From Phocaeicola massiliensis B84634 = Timone 84634 = DSM 17679 = JCM 13223 (GTDB taxonomy: Bacteria > Bacteroidota > Bacteroidia > Bacteroidales > Bacteroidaceae): a stretch of 64,000 nucleotides of DNA. The notes beneath the pieces are model-generated. The model searched no databases and had not been told where the DNA came from. It saw only the letters and a list, made by a program, of their open reading frames with translations. This document shows, one piece after another, positions 8,845 through 17,478 of the stretch; positions within the stretch are counted from its first letter, which is position 1, and each line of letters starts with the position of its first letter. Location: the NCBI RefSeq assembly GCF_000382445.1, contig NZ_KB905472.1, positions 2,627,278 to 2,691,277 on the forward strand. The letters run 5' to 3'. The translations under genes were made by a program, and so were the position numbers.

Positions 8845-8954
8845 GCCACAAAGATAGTGTTTTTAACTAATTCCCCCAAGTTTTCAAACTGAGCCGTCTT
8901 TATTCATCGATGTTTCAGATATATTGATGAGAGTATGAGAGCAAAAATCAAAAT

Positions 8955-9995
8955 TCATTCTATTTTGGAGAAAGGCGATTTTACAGACGATCCTCTCACT
9001 ATCAAACGGGTAGGAACCACTACCTTCTTCGGGCTTTGATTTTTTTGCAAATGTTGCAGAAGTAAATTACATGATGCCACACCCATCTCATAAGTTTGGT
9101 GGGTAATGGCAGTCAGCGCCGGTTCCACATAATTGGAATGTAACTCATCGGTATATCCAATTAATGCCACATCTTGCGGAATGCGCAGTCCTTGCTCTTT
9201 TATTTCTTTCATCGCAGCAAAAGCCAACGTATCATTCATGGCAAGAATGGCTTCGGGAGGACAGGGCAACGCCAGCAACTTCCGAGTAGCTTCACGTCCC
9301 TCTTCATAAGTCATTTTTTCACAAACAATCAATTCCCTCTCAATGGGAATCTGATATTGCCTCAACGCATCCAAATATCCATGTTTTCTTTGTTTTACTA
9401 TATCCAGATGATTGGCTCCTCCAATAAAGCCTATCCGCTTCGCCCCATGATGCAAGAAATGTTCGGTGGCTGCCTTACCCGACTCTGCATTGTCGGCAAC
9501 TACGCAAGAACAGCGACCGTGCAAACATACCCGGTCAAAGAATACCAAGGGTACACGCTGCATAATCAGTGATTCAAAGTGAGCATAGTCCGTTGTCTCT
9601 TGTGAAATACAGGCAATAATCCCTTCCACACGGATATTCATCAGATCTTCCACACATTGCTTTTCCAATTCATATTGTTCATAAGAAGACGTTATTATAA
9701 CAGAATAATGATTTTTACGTGCCACATCACTAATGCCACTGATAATGGAAGAATAAAAATGAGTCACAATATCCGGTACAATAATCCCAATAATACGCGG
9801 ATTGTTCTTGAGCAGACTTATTGCAAAAGGATTGGGGCGATAATTCCACTCTCCGGCCAATTTCTTTACTCGCTCACGCATCTCTTCCCCTACCTCGGGA
9901 CTATCTTTCAAGGCACGTGAAACAGTAGATACAGAAACACCCAACTCTTCTGCCAAATCTTTTAAGGACACATGCTTTTTATTATTCATATCCAT
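8955..9995 (-). CDS. LacI-family transcriptional regulator
   Basis: About 344-346 aa. N-terminal helix-turn-helix: SLKDLAEELGVSVSTVSRALKDSPEVGEEMRERV with the hinge helix WNYRPNPFAISL. Then a periplasmic-binding-protein-like effector domain (IIGIIVPDIVTHFYSSI ... VEGIIACISQET ... GHxx-like FIGGANHLD ... ILAMNDTLAFAAM). The second Met (9989) may be the true start because the -7 element TACCTTTG (complement of 10008-10015) places the transcription start only a few nt before 9995. Divergent from an aldo/keto reductase and a glycosidase-like gene. A perfect palindrome at 10032-10047 between them is a candidate operator, so it probably controls both and responds to a sugar. Confidence 0.9.
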   Translation of the reverse strand: MDMNNKKHVSLKDLAEELGVSVSTVSRALKDSPEVGEEMRERVKKLAGEWNYRPNPFAISLLKNNPRIIGIIVPDIVTHFYSSIISGISDVARKNHYSVIITSSYEQYELEKQCVEDLMNIRVEGIIACISQETTDYAHFESLIMQRVPLVFFDRVCLHGRCSCVVADNAESGKAATEHFLHHGAKRIGFIGGANHLDIVKQRKHGYLDALRQYQIPIERELIVCEKMTYEEGREATRKLLALPCPPEAILAMNDTLAFAAMKEIKEQGLRIPQDVALIGYTDELHSNYVEPALTAITHQTYEMGVASCNLLLQHLQKNQSPKKVVVPTRLIVRGSSVKSPFSKIE

Positions 9996-10007
9996 CCAAA
10001 CTTTTCA

Positions 10008-10015
10008 CAAAGGTA
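10008..10015 (-). promoter_or_regulatory. -7 promoter element of the lacI-type gene
   Basis: Reads TACCTTTG on the minus strand, a full match to TAnnTTTG, just upstream of the regulator start. Confidence 0.55.
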
Positions 10016-10031
10016 GCTATAAGTACTATTA

Positions 10032-10047
10032 ACGCAAAGGTTTGCGT
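10032..10047. promoter_or_regulatory. Palindromic operator candidate for the LacI-type regulator
   Basis: ACGCAAA-GG-TTTGCGT, 7-bp perfect arms with a 2-bp centre, in the 138-bp divergent intergenic region. It sits just upstream of the regulator promoter and about 90 bp before the reductase ATG. Size and symmetry fit LacI-family operators. Confidence 0.5.
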
Positions 10048-10133
10048 ACTTTTTCTCAAAAGATCCCCCTGCACCTTACCTATATATTACTTTACTTTGA
10101 AGCCACAAACAGATTAAATAGCATTTTAAACCA

Positions 10134-11066
10134 ATGAAATACAATGAAATCGGAAAAACCGGAATGTACGTTTCAAATCTTAGTTTCGGTGCATCTTCTT
10201 TAGGAGGAGTTTTCCACGAAGCCGATGAAGCAAGAAGTATGGAAGCTGTATTTGCCGCAGTGGAGAATGGAATAAATTTTATCGATGTGTCTCCTTATTA
10301 CGGCCATTATAAAGCAGAAACAGTATTGGGAAAGGCACTGAAAGAAATTCCGCGTAACAAGTATTACTTGTCTACCAAAGTAGGACGCTACGGTGAAAAC
10401 GGGGTTAATATCTGGAATTATTCGGGGAAATGTGCCACTGAAAGCGTCTATAAAAGTATGGAAAGATTGAATGTCGATTATATCGATCTTATCAATGTAC
10501 ATGATATTGAATTTGCCGACTTGCATCAAGTTATCCATGAAACGTTGCCGGCATTAGTTGAGCTGAGAAACAAAGGAATCGTGAAACATGTAGGCATCAC
10601 CGATTTACAACTGGAAAACCTGAAATGGGTAGTAGAGCATTCAGCCTCCGGCACGGTGGAAAGTATATTGAATTTCTGCCATTATTCTCTGAATGATGAA
10701 AAACTGAACGATTACTTAGACTATTTCGAATCGAAAAATATTGGAATCATCAATGCTTCTCCCCTTTCAATGGGATTACTTTCACAACGTGGCGTTCCCG
10801 AATGGCATCCGGCTCCGGAAGCATTGGTCAAGGCATGTCAAAAGGCTGTGCAACATTGTATGTCCAAAAATTACCCGATTGAAAAACTGGCAATCCAGTA
10901 CTCCACCGGCAACCCGCGTATCGCCACTACCTTGTTCAGTTCTGCCAATCCTGACAATGTATTGAAAAACATCGCTTATGCCGAAGAACCTGCCGACCGG
11001 AATTTGGTGAGAGAAGTACAAGAGATTATCGGCAAACAAATGCGTGTCAGCTGGGCTAATTCATAA
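10134..11066 (+). CDS. Aldo/keto reductase (L-fucose/L-galactose dehydrogenase-like)
   Basis: 310 aa. AKR catalytic residues are visible: Asp51 and Tyr56 in FIDVSPYYG, Lys82 in STKVGRYG and His123 in INVHDIEF. The overall pattern (GKTGMYVSNLSFGASSLGG, SVYKSMERLNVDYIDLINVHD, GIINASPLSMGLLS) resembles L-galactose/L-fucose dehydrogenases that oxidise an aldose with NAD(P). First gene of a probable two-gene unit with the secreted glycosidase-like protein 75 bp downstream. The sugar released by that enzyme may be its substrate; this link is inference. Confidence 0.78.
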   Translation: MKYNEIGKTGMYVSNLSFGASSLGGVFHEADEARSMEAVFAAVENGINFIDVSPYYGHYKAETVLGKALKEIPRNKYYLSTKVGRYGENGVNIWNYSGKCATESVYKSMERLNVDYIDLINVHDIEFADLHQVIHETLPALVELRNKGIVKHVGITDLQLENLKWVVEHSASGTVESILNFCHYSLNDEKLNDYLDYFESKNIGIINASPLSMGLLSQRGVPEWHPAPEALVKACQKAVQHCMSKNYPIEKLAIQYSTGNPRIATTLFSSANPDNVLKNIAYAEEPADRNLVREVQEIIGKQMRVSWANS

Positions 11067-11141
11067 CAAAGCGCATAACGTTGTTTAGAAAGACGGAAAA
11101 GCCGCTGTATGACTGAACTATAAATAAAAATTAATTAACCA

Positions 11142-12764
11142 ATGAATGAAAGAATAAGAAGAATAACAAGTATAGCCATAGTCGCATGTGCCACTGCACT
11201 CTCGGCATCGGCTCAAATCACCGACAGACCACGCCCCGCCGAATGGGATAAATTAATACCGGGCGGGAAATATGTAGACCGTTTTGAGGCCATGCAAGGA
11301 AATAAGCTATCCGATAAGGTGTGGGGAGCCCAAGAAGTACTTCCACGGTTTGTTGATAATGGAATAGAACATCCGGATATTTCTTTTTGGGGTGGAAATA
11401 TTCTGAAAGGAAAAGAGGGAAAATATCACCTTTTCGTATGCGGATGGCCGGAAAATGCAGAAAAAGGGCACATGGAATGGCCTAACTCTACCGTTTATCA
11501 TGCTGTGAGCAAACAACTCCACGGACCGTATACCATACAGGATACCGTAGGAAAAGGCCATAATCCCGAAGCATTCACTTTAACAGACGGTCGTATTGTG
11601 GTTTATGTCATCAATGGTTACTACATAGCCAACAGTATGAATGGTCCATGGGAATTCAAACAGTTCGATTTCAACCCGCGCGACAGAAAGATTATAGAAG
11701 GGTTGTCCAACCTGACCTTTGCCCGCCGGCAAGACGGCTCCCGCCTGATGATATGCCGTGGTGGTGGCGTATGGATAAGCCGTACCGGTACTTCTCCTTA
11801 TAACCAGATAACCGAAAAGCGTGCCTACCCCGATGTGGAAGGCGAATTTGAAGATCCGGTAGTATGGCGTGACTCACTGCAATACCACCTGATAGTGAAT
11901 GATTGGTTGGGAAGAATCGCCTTTTACCAACGTTCTCCGGATGGAGTTCATTGGGTTACGGAACAAGGTGAAGCGTATGTACCCGGCATCTCCCGACACA
12001 AAGACGGAAAAGTGGAAAACTGGTTTAAATATGAGCGCGCCAAAGTATATCAGGACAAGGAAGGACGTCCCATACAAATGAACTTTGCCGTGATAGACAC
12101 CATCAAATGGGAAGACCATGGAAATGACCGCCACAGTTCAAAAAACATCTGTATTCCACTGAAAAAAGACTTGCTTCTATCTGTTCTCAATACAGTTCCC
12201 ATCGATGCTTCCACTCCGACTATCGAAGTAAGGATAGCCGCAGAAAAAGGATTCAATCCGTCCAGACAATTGGATATCCCTTCTTTGCGTTTCGGCTCTT
12301 TCAATGAGGTGAACTTCGGTCGGGGATGCAAACCTTTGAGTTGGAAAAAGGAAGGAAAAGATTTAATTGTCACTTTCGAGGGAAAAGGGAGCGGTATCAC
12401 TGCCGAAGAGTTCGCACCTAAATTAATAGGCAAGGATAAGAAAGGCGAATTTGTCATCGGTTACGCCCATCTGCCTTATATCAATTATAAACCGGCTATC
12501 CTCTCTGCTTTACGGCCCCGGTATGACGAGGCAAACAAGCAATGGAAGGTGGAAGTGCAAAACTTCGGGCTTTCTGCTTCGGAAGAAACAACATTAAAGA
12601 TAACTTCCAACGGACTGACCGTGGCAGAAACCTTGTTGCCGAAATTAAAACCTTACGAAACCAAGACAGTCTCTATAAAAGGCGAGAACCGACTAGAAGA
12701 CCAACGATTAGTGAGCGTCAAATTCTATCGAAACGGCAACGAAACAGCCGTGAATAAATTTTAG
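11142..12764 (+). CDS. Secreted glycosidase-like protein with beta-propeller N-terminus (GH43/GH117-like)
   Basis: 540 aa with a signal peptide (hydrophobic stretch ending ATALSASAQ). Residues about 60-360 show repeated blade-like motifs: HPDISFWGGNILKGKEGKYHLFVCGWP, GKGHNPEAFTLTDGRIVVYV, EFEDPVVWRDSLQYHLIVND, a pattern typical of five-bladed propeller glycosidases of the GH43/GH117 type. The C-terminal ~150 residues are a beta-sandwich-like domain (VEVQNFGLSASEETTLKITSNGL). The exact family and substrate are not recognised. Co-transcription with an aldo/keto reductase under a LacI-type regulator suggests a small sugar-scavenging locus. Confidence 0.6.
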   Translation: MNERIRRITSIAIVACATALSASAQITDRPRPAEWDKLIPGGKYVDRFEAMQGNKLSDKVWGAQEVLPRFVDNGIEHPDISFWGGNILKGKEGKYHLFVCGWPENAEKGHMEWPNSTVYHAVSKQLHGPYTIQDTVGKGHNPEAFTLTDGRIVVYVINGYYIANSMNGPWEFKQFDFNPRDRKIIEGLSNLTFARRQDGSRLMICRGGGVWISRTGTSPYNQITEKRAYPDVEGEFEDPVVWRDSLQYHLIVNDWLGRIAFYQRSPDGVHWVTEQGEAYVPGISRHKDGKVENWFKYERAKVYQDKEGRPIQMNFAVIDTIKWEDHGNDRHSSKNICIPLKKDLLLSVLNTVPIDASTPTIEVRIAAEKGFNPSRQLDIPSLRFGSFNEVNFGRGCKPLSWKKEGKDLIVTFEGKGSGITAEEFAPKLIGKDKKGEFVIGYAHLPYINYKPAILSALRPRYDEANKQWKVEVQNFGLSASEETTLKITSNGLTVAETLLPKLKPYETKTVSIKGENRLEDQRLVSVKFYRNGNETAVNKF

Positions 12765-12857
12765 GTTTTCAACAGGTATCCATTATATTGAATATAACAA
12801 CTTATATATCCCATAGCCTGAGTTGTGTCAAAATGTGAATAATACTGTCGCTTAGTT

Positions 12858-12929
12858 TGTAGGGGCGAGGTTCGCTCGCCCGAAAACAGTTTGCTTTGTG
12901 TATTCGGGCAGGTAAACCCTGCCCCTACA
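12858..12929. repeat. REP/BIME-like palindromic element (GTAGGGGC type)
   Basis: TGTAGGGGC (12858-12866) and GCCCCTACA (12921-12929) are complementary. Each is the outer part of its own hairpin: GGGCGAG-GTTCG-CTCGCCC (12863-12881) and GGGCAGG-TAAAC-CCTGCCC (12906-12924). The element lies in the 220-bp gap between two convergent transcription units. Further inverted pairs surround it: AACAGGTATC 12771-12780 with GATACCTGTT 12976-12985, TATCCCAT 12807 with ATGGGATA 12937, TGTGTCAA 12824 with TTGACACA 12958. It looks like a multi-copy interspersed repeat and may also stop transcription from both sides. Confidence 0.7.
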
Positions 12930-12984
12930 GCTGACGATGGGATAGCCCGATTTGGGGTTGACACACTCCCGATGTGATACCTGT

Positions 12985-14301
12985 TTATTCTATCGACAGA
13001 AAGATGCCGGACTGTCCTTGCGGGTCATACAGTATATATTTCCCCTTACCCACAGCATAGGACAATTTTAAAGTTCCGTTGACACTGACCACCGACTCTT
13101 GCGGATGTACTCCATTAGTCACCAGGTCTTCATAAGTAAATACATTACAGAATCCTTTTCCTTTCACTTTCATAAGAACCAGTTTGAGCAGGATAGGTCT
13201 ATAAGCGGAAGATTCATTCTGTTTTTCCACAATCAGCATACCACCGATGGAATCGGCCGACAAAACAGTGGCCCGGGAAGCTGTATCTACTATCAACAAC
13301 CCTTCCTGTTTTTCAATAACAGCTTTTGCCGATTCTTTCCGGTTTACCAGTATTTCACCTTTACCGACTATTACATCCGTCAAAGGTTTATAATCCGGAT
13401 TCGCTTTTTTTCTTGTTTCCGTGACAGCAATGCTGTTCCTGCGCAAAATATCTCCCCGCTCATTCTGAATCAATAAATAGCCGGGCTCCTTTTCTCCCCC
13501 ATAGTTCTGCTCTACAATGATACCGGTATCTTCATCCTTCTTTATGCAAACCACGTCCAACAATGGACTTTGCTCGAACAACGACTGATTAGGGTTCAAT
13601 TTCTTTTTCTGCTGAAAAGCAATCTGTCCGGCATTGATAACTTCCACTATTCCATCATTCTTCAGCAAGCGGATTCTCTCTCCCGGTATTTGTTCGATGA
13701 TTTGTCCTTCATACTTCTCGCCCGTACGCAATGCCACCACATCAATCAACCCGGTCAAATCGGTCGTGGCCCTGGGAGCACGTTTGATAGCCTGTATATC
13801 TTTCCAATCCAGATAATAGGAATTAGGAGTAAAATCAAGATATTTGATGACTTCTCCTTTTTCCAGTATACGCACTTTGCGGGGAACAACGTTCCAGTTT
13901 GAATAAAGCGGGGTATTCGTTTCCCGGACGACGGCAGAATCGAGGACTACTGTATCATTCTCTGCTGTTTCTGCCAAAATGATGTCAGTCATTTGCAGAA
14001 ACTTACTACCTCTGACAGTCTTTACCAGCAATGGGTTATCTCCTACCCAAGCTTTCCACGGGTCGGACAGTGTTTCTATCTCGATATCATACTCCAACAC
14101 AGACTTCACCTGTTTCACCGGAATATAAACCGTTGCCTTTTCTGCAAAAAAGATAATATCTTTTCCCGGATGCTGAACAGAAATATAACCTTCGAGCACA
14201 GAGCCGTTTTTCAGCACAACCGTCTCATAAGGTTCGGCACCGGCAGTTAAAACCAGCAGGTTTAATAATAGTATCCAACAAAATCTCTTAGTTTTCATCA
14301 T
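12985..14301 (-). CDS. Exported beta-rich protein of unknown function, last gene of the FHA/kinase operon
   Basis: 438 aa with an N-terminal signal peptide (KRFCWILLLNLLVLTAGAEP). No catalytic motif recognised. The protein contains at least two copies of a short module of the form VVLKNGSVLEGYIS...IIFFAEKATVYIPVKQVKSV and VALRTGEKYEGQIIEQIPGERIRLLKNDGIVEVINAGQI, i.e. a repeat in which a small beta-barrel-like unit reads 'L.G..Y.G.I.......I.L'. It starts 8 nt after the WG-repeat gene and is clearly co-transcribed with it. Inference: an extracytoplasmic partner of the protease or WG protein encoded upstream in the operon. Confidence 0.6.
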   Translation of the reverse strand: MMKTKRFCWILLLNLLVLTAGAEPYETVVLKNGSVLEGYISVQHPGKDIIFFAEKATVYIPVKQVKSVLEYDIEIETLSDPWKAWVGDNPLLVKTVRGSKFLQMTDIILAETAENDTVVLDSAVVRETNTPLYSNWNVVPRKVRILEKGEVIKYLDFTPNSYYLDWKDIQAIKRAPRATTDLTGLIDVVALRTGEKYEGQIIEQIPGERIRLLKNDGIVEVINAGQIAFQQKKKLNPNQSLFEQSPLLDVVCIKKDEDTGIIVEQNYGGEKEPGYLLIQNERGDILRRNSIAVTETRKKANPDYKPLTDVIVGKGEILVNRKESAKAVIEKQEGLLIVDTASRATVLSADSIGGMLIVEKQNESSAYRPILLKLVLMKVKGKGFCNVFTYEDLVTNGVHPQESVVSVNGTLKLSYAVGKGKYILYDPQGQSGIFLSIE

Positions 14302-14309
14302 TTTATCCT

Positions 14310-15869
14310 TTAAAAATTGACAAAGAAAGGTTCTACAGTTATACTTTTGCTCACTTTATTCATATCAGGAACAGTAACCGTCACAACGCGTTTCTCTTCT
14401 TTTATAATTTTAGTAAAGGTAGCATAAATCTTTTTGCTCTGTCCGGCATCCAGACTCACCTTTTCTTTCTTCGTTATTAGTTGATTGCCCGTTATAACAG
14501 CCTCAAATTCTACCGCTTCCCCCGTTTGATTTGTCAGGGTGACTACAACCGAAGCAACATCATCTGCATTCGCCTTCACCTTTGAAGGAGCAATGGCAAT
14601 ACCGATTCCGGTATCATTGCCTGCAACATTTGAAACATTTTTTATCATGCTGCTATTCCAAAGCTGCAAGTTTTCTCCTTCAAGCAAAAGATTACGAGTC
14701 TCTTTTTTAGGCAAAACCAGCGAAAAGATGCGAGTGCTTTTCGCATTCCCGGGCTGGCTGAGATTCACTTTCTCACCACGGTCGTTGGAGCAAAATAGTT
14801 CCAGTTCCGCTTCCTGCCAGGCCTGGGGCACTGTCACCACATAATCCACAGATTCCATTCCGGCATCCACCGACTTTAACGAGCCTACGGAAGAACGGCA
14901 TTGGAAATATCCCGGATAAAGTTTCAGCAAACCATATTTATTATCCTTAGAAGCAATGGCATATCCTCTGCTGAAGGGTTGCGCATCGTCAAATTGTGCC
15001 GGCAATACGATGGCGCTTCCCTGTTTATAACCATACAAATCATCTTCCGAATAAACAGTCGGACCATCATATACTATCCTGGATTTAGTTCCCTTTGCCG
15101 ATTTATCCGCATGCTGTCCAATGGCATAATACTCATCAAACGACAAGACAATATTATTGTCTATCTTAAGCAATTGCCCTGAAGTATTGATAACACAATA
15201 ACGATTGTCTTTTGTTATCACCAACGCTTCTCCATTCTTAAATGTCGTCCCTGTATATATATCACCTATATCGGATTGCAGCACCAGATTTTGTCCGTTT
15301 TCGTTTACATAAAAAACTTTATCCTTGTTTTTTGCATTCAGTAACCCGCTGACAGCATTAAGCCCTACAGAAAAAAGATTTTTTCCTTTGCAAACAGAAG
15401 CCCAACCTTCAGAAAACGGGTGTGCCACACTGTATGCAAAATCCAGTATCACCCGGCCATTAGGCCCAATATATCCAAATCTTCCCTTTTTATTGCAGAC
15501 CGGCAATTTGCCTTCAGAAAAGAAAGTATAGTTTCCCACATACCAGTCCTCGGATATTTGCGAGGTAGTCTTATCCTTATGCAAAATACTCACCAACTTG
15601 TTCTTACCATCTACAAAACGTAATACCAATGAGCAGTCTTCAACCATATTGGTAATGGAATCGGCATACACACCGACTATTATTTTACCGTCTTTGTCCA
15701 CAACTCCCACTTGTTTCCCTATTTTCACCTTGTACATGTCTTCGCCATACGGAGTGATAGATGAATACTGAGGAGCTATCGCCCACTTAGCCGTTTGAGC
15801 ATTCATCCCAAACGGAATGAATGCCCAAATCATTAACAGCCGGCAGGCATACACCATTACTTTATTCAT
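14310..15869 (-). CDS. Exported WG-repeat-like protein
   Basis: 519 aa with signal peptide (RLLMIWAFIPFGMNAQ). Residues ~25-340 contain repeats of the WG/KWG type: KVKIGKQVGVVDKDGKIIVG, NKKGRFGYIGPNGRVILDFAYSVAHPFSEGWASV, DLYGYKQGSAIVLPAQFDDAQPFSRGYAIASKDNKYGLL. The C-terminal ~150 residues resemble an Ig-like beta-sandwich (DVASVVVTLTNQTGEAVEFEAVITG...). The ATG overlaps the stop of the FHA-protease gene by 4 bp (ATGA), indicating translational coupling. WG repeats are generally thought to mediate protein interaction; here a role as substrate or regulator of the membrane protease is plausible but unproven. Confidence 0.7.
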   Translation of the reverse strand: MNKVMVYACRLLMIWAFIPFGMNAQTAKWAIAPQYSSITPYGEDMYKVKIGKQVGVVDKDGKIIVGVYADSITNMVEDCSLVLRFVDGKNKLVSILHKDKTTSQISEDWYVGNYTFFSEGKLPVCNKKGRFGYIGPNGRVILDFAYSVAHPFSEGWASVCKGKNLFSVGLNAVSGLLNAKNKDKVFYVNENGQNLVLQSDIGDIYTGTTFKNGEALVITKDNRYCVINTSGQLLKIDNNIVLSFDEYYAIGQHADKSAKGTKSRIVYDGPTVYSEDDLYGYKQGSAIVLPAQFDDAQPFSRGYAIASKDNKYGLLKLYPGYFQCRSSVGSLKSVDAGMESVDYVVTVPQAWQEAELELFCSNDRGEKVNLSQPGNAKSTRIFSLVLPKKETRNLLLEGENLQLWNSSMIKNVSNVAGNDTGIGIAIAPSKVKANADDVASVVVTLTNQTGEAVEFEAVITGNQLITKKEKVSLDAGQSKKIYATFTKIIKEEKRVVTVTVPDMNKVSKSITVEPFFVNF

Positions 15870-17455
15870 AGGCCCACCTCCTCTTCATACATTTCTTTCA
15901 GATATCTGGCCTGACATGCCAAGCCCAAAGTAGAGCCCATCTTCCAGCCTCCCCAAAGAACACCTACCAATTCGCCATGCTTATTGAAAATAGGTGACCC
16001 GCTGGCTCCGCCGACTGCTTCTCCCTGGAATTCAAAATCATATCTTCCAGGCACTTTGCTGCACATTGTTTCCCGAATATCCGGTTCGAGTGAATGATTT
16101 GTCTTCTCCACTGCACGATACGCACCTGCCGGATAACCGATGGTATACAATTTTTCTTCCAGCGGTTTCAGCTTTTCTGTATTAAATTGTTTTACATCGA
16201 AAATATATTCGATGTCGGATGGAGTTTTCTTTTTGTTCAACTGCAAGATAGCAATGTCCTTTTCATCCGTTTCAGAAGCCTTTACAACATAGCATCTCTC
16301 AAAGTCATCATAATGGGTATAGTTTTGTCCGGGATAGCCAACCGATATATAATCGGACGCACCGGATATGGTATACTTCGTTTGTCTTACTCTGTTAATC
16401 AAAGCATTGAGTGATTTCACCCTTTGTCTGGGACTTTCTCCCAACGCTTTTTCTATCAAAACATTACCGACAGGACTCGACGCCAGAAGTGTCAAATCGC
16501 TGTCTGTCCTTACTTCTTTTGTCGGGATCAGCTCTTCCAAAAACTCCTCTATAGCTTGTCTCAACATATCTTCTGTTTCAGGATTCATATAAGCCTTGTC
16601 CCAAGGATAGGCAACATGTCTGTTAGTTCCCATACGTCCTTCGCGGTCAATAAAAAATGCCGTTGCCGTATAACTGAACTTATTATATCCTTTAGGAATA
16701 TTATCGGAACCGACAACCCGGGCATGCTTGCCGTCCGTTGAACAAAGAACTGTGTAAGGCCGGCTGCCCAACAGAACATCATCAAATGTAACAGTGTAAT
16801 AATAGTTAGCCATTACCCAAACAACAGCCGGTCTGAATTTGGTAGGATCGACAGTCTTACGCCCCAATATCCACACTGCCCCCAAAAGAACCGCAGCAGC
16901 CACACCGACAGCGGCTACCCATTTAATCCATGGATAAGGTGTAGGGAAAGGCAATTGCTCGGTTACATCCACATCCCCACAAAGTACAATATCTCCCTTT
17001 TTCACCCGAATTTCTTTACCCGGTTGTATCTTTACACCATTCACTTTAGTGCCATTTTTACTTCCCAAATCCGTCAGATAACACTTTCCGTCTTTTGCCA
17101 CCTTGAACGTAGCATGAAAACGGCTGACAAAGGCACCGGAAATAACCAGGTCGTTCCGAAAGTTCGTACCGATATTAAGAATCGATTTATATTTACTGGT
17201 ATTTTCCAAAGCAGGAACCCGGCTCCATTGCAATTCAACATCGGCAAATTTCACATAATCCCCCCGTTGAATAGTAACTTCCTTGTTGGGAGTAATTTTC
17301 TTGCCGCCCACAAAGGTTCCGTTTGTACTGTTTTTGTCTTCCAAAATGATTTCGCCACTATCCAACAATAGAATTTCCGCATGATGGCTACTCACAAATT
17401 CGCTATTCAATACAATATTCGAGGAAGACGAACTTCCAATTTTTAGTAGTTTCAT
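15866..17455 (-). CDS. Double-FHA, membrane-anchored trypsin-like serine protease
   Basis: 529 aa. Two N-terminal FHA domains (about residues 1-78 and 90-165) with phosphothreonine-binding signatures: SSHHAEI...NSTNGTFVGG and SRFHATF...GSKNGTKVNG. One membrane helix at about 177-197 (IKWVAAVGVAAAVLLGAVWIL), then a trypsin-like domain. The catalytic triad is visible as His280 (GTNRHVAYP), Asp400 (EKDIAILQL) and Ser485 (GGASGSPIF). The topology implies cytoplasmic FHA domains sensing phosphoproteins and a periplasmic protease, an inside-out signalling design. The gene sits between a membrane FHA protein and the WG-repeat gene in the kinase/phosphatase operon, so its FHA domains are likely read-outs of the two kinases. 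No transcriptional regulator is present in the operon. Confidence 0.88.
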   Translation of the reverse strand: MKLLKIGSSSSSNIVLNSEFVSSHHAEILLLDSGEIILEDKNSTNGTFVGGKKITPNKEVTIQRGDYVKFADVELQWSRVPALENTSKYKSILNIGTNFRNDLVISGAFVSRFHATFKVAKDGKCYLTDLGSKNGTKVNGVKIQPGKEIRVKKGDIVLCGDVDVTEQLPFPTPYPWIKWVAAVGVAAAVLLGAVWILGRKTVDPTKFRPAVVWVMANYYYTVTFDDVLLGSRPYTVLCSTDGKHARVVGSDNIPKGYNKFSYTATAFFIDREGRMGTNRHVAYPWDKAYMNPETEDMLRQAIEEFLEELIPTKEVRTDSDLTLLASSPVGNVLIEKALGESPRQRVKSLNALINRVRQTKYTISGASDYISVGYPGQNYTHYDDFERCYVVKASETDEKDIAILQLNKKKTPSDIEYIFDVKQFNTEKLKPLEEKLYTIGYPAGAYRAVEKTNHSLEPDIRETMCSKVPGRYDFEFQGEAVGGASGSPIFNKHGELVGVLWGGWKMGSTLGLACQARYLKEMYEEEVGL

Positions 17456-17478
17456 TGTATATTGTTTTTTTATTAGTA

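Larger units (their letters stand above)
7452..8895 (-). mobile_element. Complete ISL3-type (ISAon1-like) insertion sequence, 1444 bp
   Basis: Both ends carry imperfect terminal inverted repeats beginning GGCTCAGTT and sharing CTTGGGGGA further in (7452 onward; complement of 8895 backward). They are bounded by an identical 8-bp direct repeat GTCTTTAT at 7444-7451 and 8896-8903, the target-site duplication. GG-starting ends and 8-bp duplications fit the ISL3 family. It contains two transposase frames on the minus strand (8844-8461 and the frame ending at 7497). It landed in intergenic DNA and interrupts no gene. Exact ends and duplication imply a recent, possibly still active, insertion. Confidence 0.88.
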
